Positions 38,815-47,190 of a stretch of DNA of 64,000 nt are shown here, piece by piece; position 1 is the first letter of the stretch, and each line of letters begins with the position of its first letter. The position numbers were made by a program, and so were the translations under genes. The notes beneath the pieces are model-generated. The model searched no databases, was not told the DNA's origin, and saw only the letters and a list, made by a program, of their open reading frames with translations. This stretch comes from Pseudomonas putida NBRC 14164 (lineage in GTDB: Bacteria; Pseudomonadota; Gammaproteobacteria; Pseudomonadales; Pseudomonadaceae). The stretch lies in contig NC_021505.1 in the NCBI RefSeq assembly GCF_000412675.1, positions 310,001 to 374,000 on the forward strand. Reading direction: 5' to 3'.

Positions 38815-39701
38815 TCTGTCTCCTTATGGTCAGGTGCAGGTGCAGGTGCAGGTGCAGGTGCAGGTGCAGGTGCAGGTGCAGGTGCAGGTGCAGGTGCAGG
38901 TGCAGGTGCAGGTGCAGGTGCAGGTGCAGGTGCAGGTGTGTCAATTACGGAAGGCTTTTTTTCTAGCTGGCTTTGCAGAGTTTTTATCTGTTCTTCCAGC
39001 TTTTTGATGGCTTCGCCATTTTTTGATTCGCTGTGTCTATTTTCTAGAAGGCCTGTTGCAACTGGAAGTAAACTCGGTACAACGATCGCTAGAATTGCGA
39101 AAGCTAACGACAAGAGTCCCAGCGCAGCTATGAAATGCCTCCAGATCACTCGCTTGATATCGTCGTACGACCTTTCTGAAATGTTTGCGAAATCTTTTGA
39201 AAGTTTAGATAGCTGCGTTAGGTTTGCACCGGTGCCTGGCCCTTTTTGATAGCCAGAGGAAGGAGCATTTAGCCTGAACAGGAGCAGAGTTGCTACGACA
39301 GAGCTTGGCTCCATTGGAGCTGCGTCTTTACCCATGTTAATGAGACAAACCGTGAGTTTTCCGCTATAACCTGGATCGATATGACCTGGGTTGGTCATGA
39401 TGATGCCATTCTTTGTCAAAGAGTTCGGAGGTAGGAGAATGCCTCCGATGTCTTTGCTTAACTGTATGTTTTCAGATAGTTCGATAATTATCGCTTCCCC
39501 TGCTCCTATACTGCACTGGTGTATCGCTAGGTCGGAGATGTTCTGAACTTTGTTTATTTCTTTTATTTTGTCCGGGATATATATTTTTCCGACAGTCAGA
39601 TCGATAGAAGCGGATTGGATCTGCCGGTGATCGAAAAGACGGCCAAAATCTATTTCTCCGGAGAGTACGGCTGTTCGGATCTCAGCGTCAGTTAATAGCA
39701 A
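38811..39701 (-). CDS. Membrane-anchored dCTP deaminase/dUTPase-fold protein with Ala-Pro tail
   Basis: 296 residues from TTG 39701 (GGAG 7 bases upstream). Residues 1-155 match the DCD/dUTPase fold: SASIDLTVG at 30-38, NPGHIDPGYSGKLTVCLIN at 104-122 and GYQKGPG at 150-156. Key DCD residues differ: the RSSLARLG block reads PNSLTKNG and the catalytic Glu position is Cys119, so canonical deamination is unlikely. Then one long hydrophobic segment (189-218), a short coiled coil (229-249: EAIKKLEEQIKTLQSQLEKK) and an Ala-Pro repeat tail ending DHKETE. Overlaps thyX by 4 bp. Confidence 0.8.
   Translation of the reverse strand: MLLTDAEIRTAVLSGEIDFGRLFDHRQIQSASIDLTVGKIYIPDKIKEINKVQNISDLAIHQCSIGAGEAIIIELSENIQLSKDIGGILLPPNSLTKNGIIMTNPGHIDPGYSGKLTVCLINMGKDAAPMEPSSVVATLLLFRLNAPSSGYQKGPGTGANLTQLSKLSKDFANISERSYDDIKRVIWRHFIAALGLLSLAFAILAIVVPSLLPVATGLLENRHSESKNGEAIKKLEEQIKTLQSQLEKKPSVIDTPAPAPAPAPAPAPAPAPAPAPAPAPAPAPAPAPAPDHKETE
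38831..38938. repeat. 18-copy hexanucleotide tandem repeat (CAGGTG)n
   Basis: Eighteen perfect copies of CAGGTG (108 bp) near the 3' end of the DCD-like gene, read on minus as alternating GCA CCT codons (Ala-Pro). The unit is two codons, so slippage changes tail length without shifting frame. Confidence 0.95.
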
Positions 39702-40218
39702 ACCAGGTCTCCAAAGAAATAGCTCAAGATACTCTTATAGTAAGTGAATGTTGAATTTTTCAAAAGGCTCGCAGCGCCCGCCCCGTACGCCATCCAGGCC
39801 GGTCTGTTTTGCCGAAGTCCCAAACCTATTCCCCACGTCATCCCGCCAAGAATGCTGAGTGTTATCAGGGATCAAGGCCCCTGCGACCTGTGGGGAATGT
39901 CCTCTTCACGGGACTGGCGGCTCCTTACGACCGGGAGCAAGGGCATCTCATGATCTGGCCTCCTGAGCACCGTTACCGGTGGGCGGGTGGAGGCTGCATT
40001 GGCTGACGAGACCAGTGCCGCGAGATCCTGAGCCGGGTGAACGCAGCAATGCGATGACCGGGGCATGCCTGACTGTCAGTCAGGTGCAGGCCATTCCTTG
40101 GTCTGCGGCACCATCATCTGCATGGCTGTTGCTGGTGACATCGGCGTTTGTCACGCCAATTGTCACGAGGGGAATTGCCGCTGAGCGATGTGCTATCAGG
40201 GCTGCAGCAGTGTCAGGA

Positions 40219-40252
40219 GCGCCCGTCTCTTTCCAGTGAAAGAGACGGGCGC
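40219..40252. repeat. Perfect 15-bp inverted repeat
   Basis: GCGCCCGTCTCTTTC, loop CAGT, GAAAGAGACGGGCGC. Very stable hairpin without an adjacent T tract. Confidence 0.85.
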
Positions 40253-40613
40253 AGGTTGGCGCACGTGAAATGGCCAAGCGAATAGGCTGCTGCTGAGCAG
40301 ATGGGTAGGGTGGTTGCCGCAGGGGCAACGATATTGAGGTGGCATCCATCACATGGGTAGTGACCGTACGAGCTGCCGGACGCGAATCGTACTTGCGGGT
40401 GGACCACCGCGGGAGCGGCGTGACCTTTAAGGTTCGGGTCACCTGGGGTGCTGTCATCGACAGCTCTTGCGACTCCCGGTCTACGCTTGTGGACAATATT
40501 CGTCAAGCGGTGCGATATCAGGGATTTAGCGCCTGTGGATAAAACTATCCCCCGGTGGACATCAGTGGTTTTCCACAGACGTAAGCTGTGCCAGCAGTTT
40601 TTTTCTTAGGTAT

Positions 40614-40658
40614 GGTCCTTTCAAACGGGGCGGCTTTGCAGCCCCGTTTGAAAGGACC
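40614..40658. repeat. Perfect 18-bp inverted repeat
   Basis: GGTCCTTTCAAACGGGGC, 9-bp loop GGCTTTGCA, GCCCCGTTTGAAAGGACC, 68 bp beyond the 3' end of the integrase gene. It has no T run in the minus direction, so a simple terminator is doubtful. Confidence 0.85.
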
Positions 40659-40725
40659 CGCGCGGAAGAGCTTCATGCGGTGCTGTGGGTAACTTCACAG
40701 CGAGTTGAGGTGGTGGTGCGGCGGG

Positions 40726-42045
40726 TTACTCGGTCCTTTTGGCACTGCGAAGGCGCGTTACGTTCTCGCCCGTCTGTTTGGCAAACTCATGCGGCGTCAC
40801 ATGGTCCTCGCGGTTCGCCTCCAGAAACCGGCTCCACCAGGTCATGATCATCCGGCGCTCTTCGAGGAACTCGGCCTTGTGGGTATAAGCGGCCCGCACG
40901 TTGTTGCGTTCCTTGTGGCTCATCTGCCGTTCGATGGCCGTCTCTGACCACAGCCCGGACTCGACCAGCGCACTGCACGCCATGGCTCGGAACCCGTGGC
41001 CGCAAATATCCACCTTGGTGTCGTAGCCCATCGTCCTGAGCGCGGCATTCACCGTGTTCTCGGACATCGGTTTCCATGGCTTGGCATCGCCAGCGAACAC
41101 CAGCTCAAATTTGCCGGTGATCGCGTGGATCTGCTCGAGCAAGGCCACGGCTTGCGGCGATAAGGGTACAACGTGAATGTCCCCGGCCATCTTCGTACCC
41201 CTTGTGGAAAAGGGCACTCCGTCCAGCGCCGGGCGGGTGTCGGGGATCTCCCAAATTCCACGCTTGAGGTCGAACTCATTCCAACGAGCGAAGCGCAGTT
41301 CACTTGAGCGTACGAATACATGCAACGACAGCATCACCGTGAGGCGCGTGAGCGGGCGACCTCTGTAGTCCTCAATGCATGCCAGTAGCCCTGGCAGCCG
41401 CGATAAGGGTAGTGCGGGTCGGTGAGTTACCCGTGGTGTCTTGATCGAGCCATCGAGGTCGTGAGCCGGGTTCGCCGTGATCAGTCGCAGCCGTTTGGCT
41501 TCACGCATGATGCTTTGCAGGTAGTTCTTGATCCTGAGCGCCACGTCGATGGTGCCGCGCTTCGTCACGGCTTCCAGTGGCTGCATGAGGTCGTGGGTGT
41601 CCAGCTCAACAATTGCTCTGGCACCGATCAAAGGGAACACGTGGGTCTTCAATCGGCTGAGCACAGTCTTGGCGTGGCCGGGCGCCCACTTCGGCACCAT
41701 GCTCGCATACCAGTCGAGCGCAACGCTTTCGAAGGTCCGGCCGTTGATCACGGCCTGAGTCTTGGTTTGTTGCTTGTACTGGATGGGGTCTATGCCGTTG
41801 GCGAGCTGCTGCTTGATCTCGAAGCGCTTGCGGCGTGCGTCGCCCAGCCCGACCACCGGGTAGCTGCCGAGGGCGGTCAGGCCTTCGCGGCCATCGGGTT
41901 TCACGTACCTGAGCCGCCAGCCTTTGCGGCCGTTGGGTTGCACAAGGAGGTAGAGACCGTCGCCGTCGAAGAGCTTGTACTCGCGCTCTCTGGGCTTTGC
42001 CGTGCGACAGGCGGTGTCTGTAAGCGGGGCAGTGGTGCGGGCCAT
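40726..42045 (-). CDS. P4-type tyrosine integrase
   Basis: 439 residues. N-terminal DUF4102-type arm-binding domain (LTDTACRTAKPREREYKLFD, GDGLYLLVQPNGRKGWRLRY), core-binding region, and the catalytic domain with Arg in HVFVRSSELRFARW, HGFRAMACSAL (HxxR), a later His in QMSHKERNNVR, and the nucleophile Tyr in AAYTHKAEF. It starts 163 bp from tRNA-Thr, the usual position for a site-specific integrase whose attB is the tRNA 3' end. All catalytic residues are present, so it could be active. Confidence 0.95.
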   Translation of the reverse strand: MARTTAPLTDTACRTAKPREREYKLFDGDGLYLLVQPNGRKGWRLRYVKPDGREGLTALGSYPVVGLGDARRKRFEIKQQLANGIDPIQYKQQTKTQAVINGRTFESVALDWYASMVPKWAPGHAKTVLSRLKTHVFPLIGARAIVELDTHDLMQPLEAVTKRGTIDVALRIKNYLQSIMREAKRLRLITANPAHDLDGSIKTPRVTHRPALPLSRLPGLLACIEDYRGRPLTRLTVMLSLHVFVRSSELRFARWNEFDLKRGIWEIPDTRPALDGVPFSTRGTKMAGDIHVVPLSPQAVALLEQIHAITGKFELVFAGDAKPWKPMSENTVNAALRTMGYDTKVDICGHGFRAMACSALVESGLWSETAIERQMSHKERNNVRAAYTHKAEFLEERRMIMTWWSRFLEANREDHVTPHEFAKQTGENVTRLRSAKRTE

Positions 42046-42137
42046 AAGGGTAGTCTCCGATATCGAAACGGACCTCTATCCTTAAAACTACCCTTATTAG
42101 CGTTGGCTACCCCCGGAATCCGACGGAACGCCAAAAC

Positions 42138-42165
42138 GAAAAAACCCGCCAGAAGGCGGGTTTTT
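42138..42165. terminator. Terminator downstream of tRNA-Thr
   Basis: AAAACCCGCC-AGAA-GGCGGGTTTTT, symmetric, 44 bp beyond the tRNA 3' end on minus. Confidence 0.85.
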
Positions 42166-42208
42166 CGGGGGTTCCAGAGATTTTAAAAGCTTTGTATGGA
42201 ACCTTGAA

Positions 42209-42284
<76 letters not shown>

Positions 42285-42382
42285 AATGGGGCGTCATTAT
42301 AACGATCGTTTGGCGCCTGTAAACCACTTCCTTGCGAATGTTCGCAAAAGACCTAAGTCACCGGCCCAAAAGGAGAATTTTC

Positions 42383-42631
42383 CTACCAGCCGCGGTGGAT
42401 AGTGTTGACGCTTGGCTCGCTTTTGCCCGGGTTGAAGAACAACTTGTCGTTGTCGCAGCCGCGCTTGCGGCAGGGGCTTTCGGTGCGCAGGGGCAGGCCG
42501 TTGTCGCCGCCCAGTTGCATGCCGGGGTGGTTCCAGCCCAGGTTGCTGTTTGGGTGAGGCGAGGTGCCGCTGGCGCAGCCGGTGAGGGCCAGGGCGAGGG
42601 TCAACAGGGCGAGAGGTTTGGCTTGGGTCAC
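42383..42631 (-). CDS. Small lipoprotein
   Basis: 82 residues from a GTG at 42631. Signal peptide with lipobox LALALTGC (Cys about residue 19), then a short Pro/Gly/Asn-rich mature part with a CRKRGC pair. Predicted lipid-anchored envelope protein of unknown function. Confidence 0.72.
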   Translation of the reverse strand: MTQAKPLALLTLALALTGCASGTSPHPNSNLGWNHPGMQLGGDNGLPLRTESPCRKRGCDNDKLFFNPGKSEPSVNTIHRGW

Positions 42632-42782
42632 GATGGTCAGGTCCGTTGGTCCATTGTCGGTTCTGGCGCAACGCCAGAAGGCCGCGAGGCTGGCGGGCAG
42701 CGCGCGACGTCACTTTTTAATGATTTGGGGGGCGGATGATACACCGTTACGGCGGTGGGGCATTAGCCTTGTGTTGCCTGAT

Positions 42783-42818
42783 AGGGCCTCTTCGCGGGTG
42801 AACCCGCTCCCACAGGGA
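42783..42818 (+). repeat. Single REP unit
   Basis: GGGCCTCTTCGCGGGTGAAC followed by CCGCTCCCACAGG, unpaired. Confidence 0.8.
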
Positions 42819-42960
42819 TCGTGTGAGTGCGGCAATTTGCGTAAGGAAATTCTGAACCATGGGGCCAAAAGCTTCTGGGTTTGGATGCTTCGGAAGTATC
42901 CTACGCGCGCCGCCGAAGTATCGCTGTTGTCGGGGAAGTGGCTCACAGATACCGTTTTCG

Positions 42961-43093
42961 GGTCGCTCAGGCGACCGGGTGTGAGAGCCCGACTTTGAAT
43001 AAGCGCTACCTGTCATGGTGGCCGTACGTGGGCAGACCTCGGTCTGGCCGGGCTTCCTTATTCACTCGGTTTCTCACCCCGCGTACGGCTGCC
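42961..43093 (+). ncRNA. Structured leader upstream of the DUF3077 gene, pseudoknot-like
   Basis: Paired elements read directly: hairpin GGTCGC-TCAG-GCGACC (42961-42976); hairpin CAGACC-TC-GGTCTG (43033-43046); a 12-bp stem closing 43017-43028 with 43082-43093 (GCCGTACG/CGTACGGC plus two GU and two GC pairs); and upstream segments GGGTGTGAGA and TGAATAAG (42977-43003) complementary to TCTCACCCC and CTTATTCA (43057-43080), which lie inside the 12-bp stem, so the two pairings cross. The start codon of the DUF3077 gene is 58 bases further on. It could be a cis-regulatory RNA, a small RNA or a DNA-level repeat. Confidence 0.55.
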
Positions 43094-43150
43094 GCCTCAA
43101 ATCCGTGAGAAAGATTTTTGGCAGCCTCCTTTCGTGAATGAGGATTTGCC

Positions 43151-43420
43151 ATGAAACAAGATGAGCCAGTCACCACCGCAGGCGTGGAAACCTTCCTCGC
43201 AGCCGGTAACCCATCCCTCAATCTGCTACGTGTGGAGCCCGGTGTCCCCGTGGATGCTGCCTACGAGCATGTCTCGATCCTGATGGGCTACATCAAGCAC
43301 CTGGTGCGTGAGGGAGATATGGAAGACGACCATAAATTCCTGGGTGCTGCCGATTACCTGTGCGACATGGCCAAGGCGTTGATGAACGATATCGAGATCG
43401 CCAAAGGTAAGGCGCACTGA
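43151..43420 (+). CDS. DUF3077 family protein
   Basis: 89 residues, Pseudomonas-type DUF3077: FLAAGNPSLNLLRVEPGVPV, then AYEHVSILMGYIKHL and AADYLCDMAKALMNDIE. Small helical cytoplasmic protein of unknown function. AGGAT lies 6 bases before the ATG. Preceded by the folded leader at 42961-43093. Confidence 0.88.
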   Translation: MKQDEPVTTAGVETFLAAGNPSLNLLRVEPGVPVDAAYEHVSILMGYIKHLVREGDMEDDHKFLGAADYLCDMAKALMNDIEIAKGKAH

Positions 43421-43657
43421 AATTTTTGCTCCCACAAAAGCCGCTTGCGCCAACCACAAGAAATGTTTATGCACAAGTGGCATTTGGGACTTGCGCGAAA
43501 GGCATGCCGGATCGCTGCGCCGCTGGTCTTTGCGCAAACGCCTGTTTTTACTGGCCTTGAGCTGCAACCCGGAATAAGCCAAACGCTTGAAATAGCGCTT
43601 GGATCCAACAGGTAATCAAAAGCTTGTACACAGACTTATCCACAGGTTGTGCTGCGG
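43421..43657. other. Intergenic region, no gene seen
   Basis: 237 bp between the DUF3077 gene and the convergent methyltransferase gene, with no clear stem-loop terminator or repeat. Confidence 0.4.
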
Positions 43658-44863
43658 CTAACGGTCGCGTTCCGCGAGGATAAGCAGGTTGCGTGGGGTC
43701 AGTGGATAGTCGCAAAACAGGCCTAGGCGAACGGCGTAGCCTTGTTCTTCGAGGAACAGGGCGCGATCGAGTACCAACCACAACTCCAGCGGCCGGCGGA
43801 ACAGGTTGCGTACGCGCTCCAGGTTGCGTACCTCGGCCAGGCGCTGCCAGCCGGCGGCTTCCAGGGCGGTCCAGTCCGGGTTGCCGGTCAAGGGCATTTG
43901 TTTGAGATCGGCCAGGTCGCGGCAGTACTGCTCGAAGGGCTTTTCCAGCCAGGCTACCGGCAGCGACGGCGTTGGCAGGTATTCGCTGCTTTGGCGCTGC
44001 TGGCGTTGCAGCAGGTCGAAGCCCAGGCGCCGGGCCATCGAGGTGTCGCGCTGGCGCCGCACGCGGGCGCCGGCGGTGACGGTTTCGCTCAGGGGCAGGC
44101 CCAGGTCGTCCAGCGACAGCTGCAGGCTCGATGCCTGCGCGGCTGTGGATAACGCTTGGTACTGCGGCGCCGCGATGCGGTTGTAGCAGCAGGGGGCTAC
44201 GGCGAGTTGCCGGCAACCTTGCTGGCTGGCCAGTTGCATCAGGCGTACATGCAGGTCGCCACAGGCATGCAGGGCAACCACGCTTTTGTCGCCGGCCAGG
44301 TGCCGGGCGCTGTCGCTGGCCATCACATCCTGGTGTACGTGCTGTGCTGGCAAGTGATGGTGGGCGCTCAGGGCCTGGCCGGCGACGACCAGTTCGGCGT
44401 CGTACTCCAGGCAGGTCAGCTGTTGGCCGGGTTGCAGCAGGCGACGGCCGAGGTGGCCTTTGCCGGAGCACCAGTCCAGCCAGTGGCGGGGCGGGTCGCG
44501 GAAGGCCAGGTGGCTGGCGAAGGCTTCGATCTGCTGCCATTTGCGGCCGGGGACGGCGACGTCCAGGCGGTGGGCGGCGGGTGGCAGGTCGGTCTGAGGG
44601 AGGCTGCCGAGGGCGGCGAGCTTCCGGGCTTGTTCGGCCAGTTGCGCGAAGGGCGCGGGCAAGCGGTCAGCGGCGCTGTCGGCTTCGGCGTCTGCCAGGG
44701 AACATTGGCGCAGGTGGGTGGCGAGTTCGGGGTGGGTGGTTTCCCAGGCCAGTTGCAGGGTGGTGAAGGGGCGGGGTTTCCACAGCTGTTGGTGCTCGAC
44801 CAGGAATTGGTCGAGGGCCTTGAAGCGGGTGCTTAGGTGGTGGCTGTGGAGGTGGTTGGGCAT
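43658..44863 (-). CDS. SAM-dependent methyltransferase of the METTL25/RRNAD1-like type
   Basis: 401 residues. Motif I DWCSGKGHLGRRLL (SAM binding) near residue 150, acidic motif II (CLEYDAELV), then VVALHACGDLHVRLMQ and the AVAPCCYNRIA motif seen in METTL25/RRNAD-like proteins. Both N- and C-terminal regions are helical and basic. Substrate unknown. Confidence 0.82.
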   Translation of the reverse strand: MPNHLHSHHLSTRFKALDQFLVEHQQLWKPRPFTTLQLAWETTHPELATHLRQCSLADAEADSAADRLPAPFAQLAEQARKLAALGSLPQTDLPPAAHRLDVAVPGRKWQQIEAFASHLAFRDPPRHWLDWCSGKGHLGRRLLQPGQQLTCLEYDAELVVAGQALSAHHHLPAQHVHQDVMASDSARHLAGDKSVVALHACGDLHVRLMQLASQQGCRQLAVAPCCYNRIAAPQYQALSTAAQASSLQLSLDDLGLPLSETVTAGARVRRQRDTSMARRLGFDLLQRQQRQSSEYLPTPSLPVAWLEKPFEQYCRDLADLKQMPLTGNPDWTALEAAGWQRLAEVRNLERVRNLFRRPLELWLVLDRALFLEEQGYAVRLGLFCDYPLTPRNLLILAERDR

Positions 44864-44885
44864 GGGAAGAAGTGTGTTGGGTTTG

Positions 44886-44982
44886 AGGGCCTCTTCGCGG
44901 GTGAACCCGCTCCCACAGGATTAACACAGGTTTCAAGGCCTGTGATGTACCTGTGGGAGCGGGTTTACCCGCGAAATGGCCA
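44886..44982. repeat. REP pair
   Basis: GGCCTCTTCGCGGGTGAACC unit with CTCCCACAGG, 30-bp spacer, and inverse copy CCTGTGGGAGCGGGTTTACC, between the divergent-facing methyltransferase start and the end of the permease gene. Confidence 0.87.
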
Positions 44983-44990
44983 GTAAGGTC

Positions 44991-45680
44991 TCAACGACCC
45001 TGGCAGGCATCCACGCGCAGCCAGCGCTCCAGCAGCTTGAAGCCCTGCACCAGCAGGAACGAGATCACCAGGTAGAACACGCCTGCGGCAAAGAAGATTT
45101 CCACCGGCAGGTAGGTGCGGGCAATGATGGTACGGGCCATGCCGGTCAGTTCCAGCAGGGTCACGGTACTGGCCAGCGCACTGGCCTTGAGCATCAGGAT
45201 CACTTCGTTGCTGTACGCCGGCAGGCCGATGCGCGCAGCACGGGGCAGCATGATGTAGAACAGCGCCTTGCCACGCGACATGCCCAGCGCCCGCGCCGCT
45301 TCGATCTCACCTTTGGGGATCGACTGAAGCGCGCCACGCAGGATCTCGGCGATGTAGGCAGCGGTGTGCAGGGTCATGGTCAGCACCGTGCACCAGAACG
45401 GATCGCGCAGGTACGGCCACAGCGAGCTGGAACGCACCGCATCGAACTGCGCCAGGCCGTAGTAGACCAGAAACAGCTGCACCAGCAGCGGCGTGCCGCG
45501 GAAGAAGAAGATGTAGCTGAACGGCACGGCGCGCACGTACCAGTGGCGCGAGGAGCGGGCGATGCCCAGCGGGATGGCCAGGATCAAACCGGCAACCACG
45601 GCAATGGCTACCAGCTCCAGGGTCAGGACCGCACCCTCGGCCAGGCGTGGCAGCCATTTGAAGATGACTTCCCAATTCAT
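44991..45680 (-). CDS. hisM: Basic amino-acid ABC transporter permease (HisM-like)
   Basis: 229 residues, about five membrane helices, with the permease EAA-type loop (IPKGEIEAARALGMSRGKALF) that contacts the ATPase. HisM/ArtM-type member of the polar amino-acid permease family. Its ATG shares a base with the TAA of the upstream permease (TAATG at 45680). Confidence 0.9.
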   Translation of the reverse strand: MNWEVIFKWLPRLAEGAVLTLELVAIAVVAGLILAIPLGIARSSRHWYVRAVPFSYIFFFRGTPLLVQLFLVYYGLAQFDAVRSSSLWPYLRDPFWCTVLTMTLHTAAYIAEILRGALQSIPKGEIEAARALGMSRGKALFYIMLPRAARIGLPAYSNEVILMLKASALASTVTLLELTGMARTIIARTYLPVEIFFAAGVFYLVISFLLVQGFKLLERWLRVDACQGR

Positions 45681-46372
45681 TATTCAGCCCTCGCAAAGCC
45701 GCGAGCGGCGCGTTTTTCCATGAAGTACATGCCGGTCATGGCAATGACGGTCAGGCCCAGGTAGATGCAGGCCGCGACCATGTAGAAGGTGAAGGGCTCC
45801 TTGGTCACGGTCACGCCAATTTGCGAGTGACGCATGATTTCTTCCAGGCCGATCACCGACACCAGGGCGGTGTCCTTCATCAGGATCATGAACAGGTTGC
45901 CAAGGCCGGGCAGGGCGATGCGCCACATCTGCGGCAGGATGATCCGCGAAAGGATGCGGCCCTTGGACAAGCCCAGCGCCAGGCCAGCTTCACGATGGCC
46001 CTTGGGGATCGCCAGAATGGCCCCACGGAACACTTCGGTGGCGTAGGCGCCAAAGCACAGGCCCAGGGCGATTACACCCGCCGCGAAGGCGCTAAGCTCC
46101 AGGCCCGGCATGTTCAGGGCTTCGCCGAGGCTGTTCATCAGCCCGACGGTGCCGAAATAGATAAGCAGCACCCACAGCAGTTCGGGCACGCCGCGAACCA
46201 GGGTCGAGTAGAAGCCGCCAAGCCATTGCAGCGGCTTGAGCGGGGAGGTCTTGGCCAGGGCGCCGAGCAGGCCCAGCACCAGCCCCAGCAGCAAGGCGCA
46301 AAGCGCCAGTTTTACGGTCATCAGGGTGCCGGCCATCATGGCCGGACCGAATCCGTGCAGGTCGATATTCAT
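45680..46372 (-). CDS. hisQ: Basic amino-acid ABC transporter permease (HisQ-like)
   Basis: 230 residues, about five membrane helices with the EAA loop IPKGHREAGLALGLSKGRIL. Forms a heterodimer channel with the HisM-like protein. In the operon ATPase, binding protein, HisQ, HisM. Confidence 0.9.
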   Translation of the reverse strand: MNIDLHGFGPAMMAGTLMTVKLALCALLLGLVLGLLGALAKTSPLKPLQWLGGFYSTLVRGVPELLWVLLIYFGTVGLMNSLGEALNMPGLELSAFAAGVIALGLCFGAYATEVFRGAILAIPKGHREAGLALGLSKGRILSRIILPQMWRIALPGLGNLFMILMKDTALVSVIGLEEIMRHSQIGVTVTKEPFTFYMVAACIYLGLTVIAMTGMYFMEKRAARGFARAE

Positions 46373-46426
46373 GGGCAGGTCATTTTAGGGACTGGCGCGC
46401 CACGGGGGCGCGCCGGTCAGGGCGGG

Positions 46427-47179
46427 TCATTCGATGCTGAACGGGAAGTACTTGTCGTTGATTTTCTTGTACGTGCCGTCGGCCTTGATCTCGGCCAGGG
46501 CTTTGTTCAGCTCGTCGCGCAGCTTGGTGTCACCTTTGCGCACGGCAATGCCGATCTTGTCGCTGTCCATCACCGGCTCGCCCTTGAACTCGAAGTTCGA
46601 GCCGTCTTTGCTCTTCAGCCACTCGTACTGCACGTACTTGTCGGCCAGGATGCCGTCGATGCGGCCGGACACCAGGTCCAGGTAGGCGTTTTCCTGGGTG
46701 TCGTACAGCTTGACGTCGACGCCCTTGAAGTTGTCTTCAAGGTAGGTGCCGGCCAGGGTGGCGCGCTGGGTGCCGATGGACTTGCCTTTCAGCGACGCTG
46801 CGTCAGTCTTGAAGTCGACATTTTTCGGCGCGATGAACTGCAGCTTGTTGGAGTAGTACGGCTCGGTGAAGTCCACAGCCTGCTTGCGCTCGTCGGTGAT
46901 CGACAGCGAAGACACCAGGAAGTCGAACTTCTTGGCGTTCAGGGCCGGGATGATGCCGTCCCAGTCGGAGGTGACGACCGAGCATTCGACTTTCATCTTG
47001 GCGCACAGGGCGTCGCCGATGTCTTTGTCGAAACCAACCACGTTACCGCTGGCATCCTTGTTGTTGAACGGTGGGTAGGCGGCTTCGATACCCATGCGCA
47101 GTTTTTCTGCGGCCATGGCGTTTGCCGACATCACCAGCGTGGCAGCAGCTGCCAGGAGAAACTTCTTGTAAGTGTGCAT
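46427..47179 (-). CDS. Periplasmic lysine/arginine/ornithine/histidine-type binding protein
   Basis: 250 residues from ATG 47179 (GGAG 7 bases upstream). Signal peptide MHTYKKFLLAAAATLVMSANAMA, then an SBP family 3 domain with MGIEAAYPPFNNKDASGNVV, FDFLVSSLSITDERKQAVDF and FTEPYYSNKLQFI, matching HisJ/LAO proteins. It delivers basic amino acids to the HisQM channel. Confidence 0.93.
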   Translation of the reverse strand: MHTYKKFLLAAAATLVMSANAMAAEKLRMGIEAAYPPFNNKDASGNVVGFDKDIGDALCAKMKVECSVVTSDWDGIIPALNAKKFDFLVSSLSITDERKQAVDFTEPYYSNKLQFIAPKNVDFKTDAASLKGKSIGTQRATLAGTYLEDNFKGVDVKLYDTQENAYLDLVSGRIDGILADKYVQYEWLKSKDGSNFEFKGEPVMDSDKIGIAVRKGDTKLRDELNKALAEIKADGTYKKINDKYFPFSIE

Positions 47180-47190
47180 GTATTGCTCCG

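Larger units (their letters stand above)
39702..40725. other. 1-kb island segment without a convincing gene
   Basis: GC-normal, unlike the AT-rich cargo. Short open frames exist on both strands (for example 40080-40496 minus, 40339-40542 plus) but show no family resemblance or good ribosome-binding site. It contains two long perfect inverted repeats (40219-40252 and 40614-40658). May be a recombination or transfer control region, or decayed genes. Confidence 0.5.

Noticed and set aside
38831..38938. Tandem repeat considered as a CRISPR array
   Set aside because: Six-base unit without spacers, inside a coding frame.
40080..40496. 138-codon minus-strand frame in the island
   Set aside because: No recognisable domain, no good ribosome-binding site, and interrupted by the hairpin at 40219-40252.
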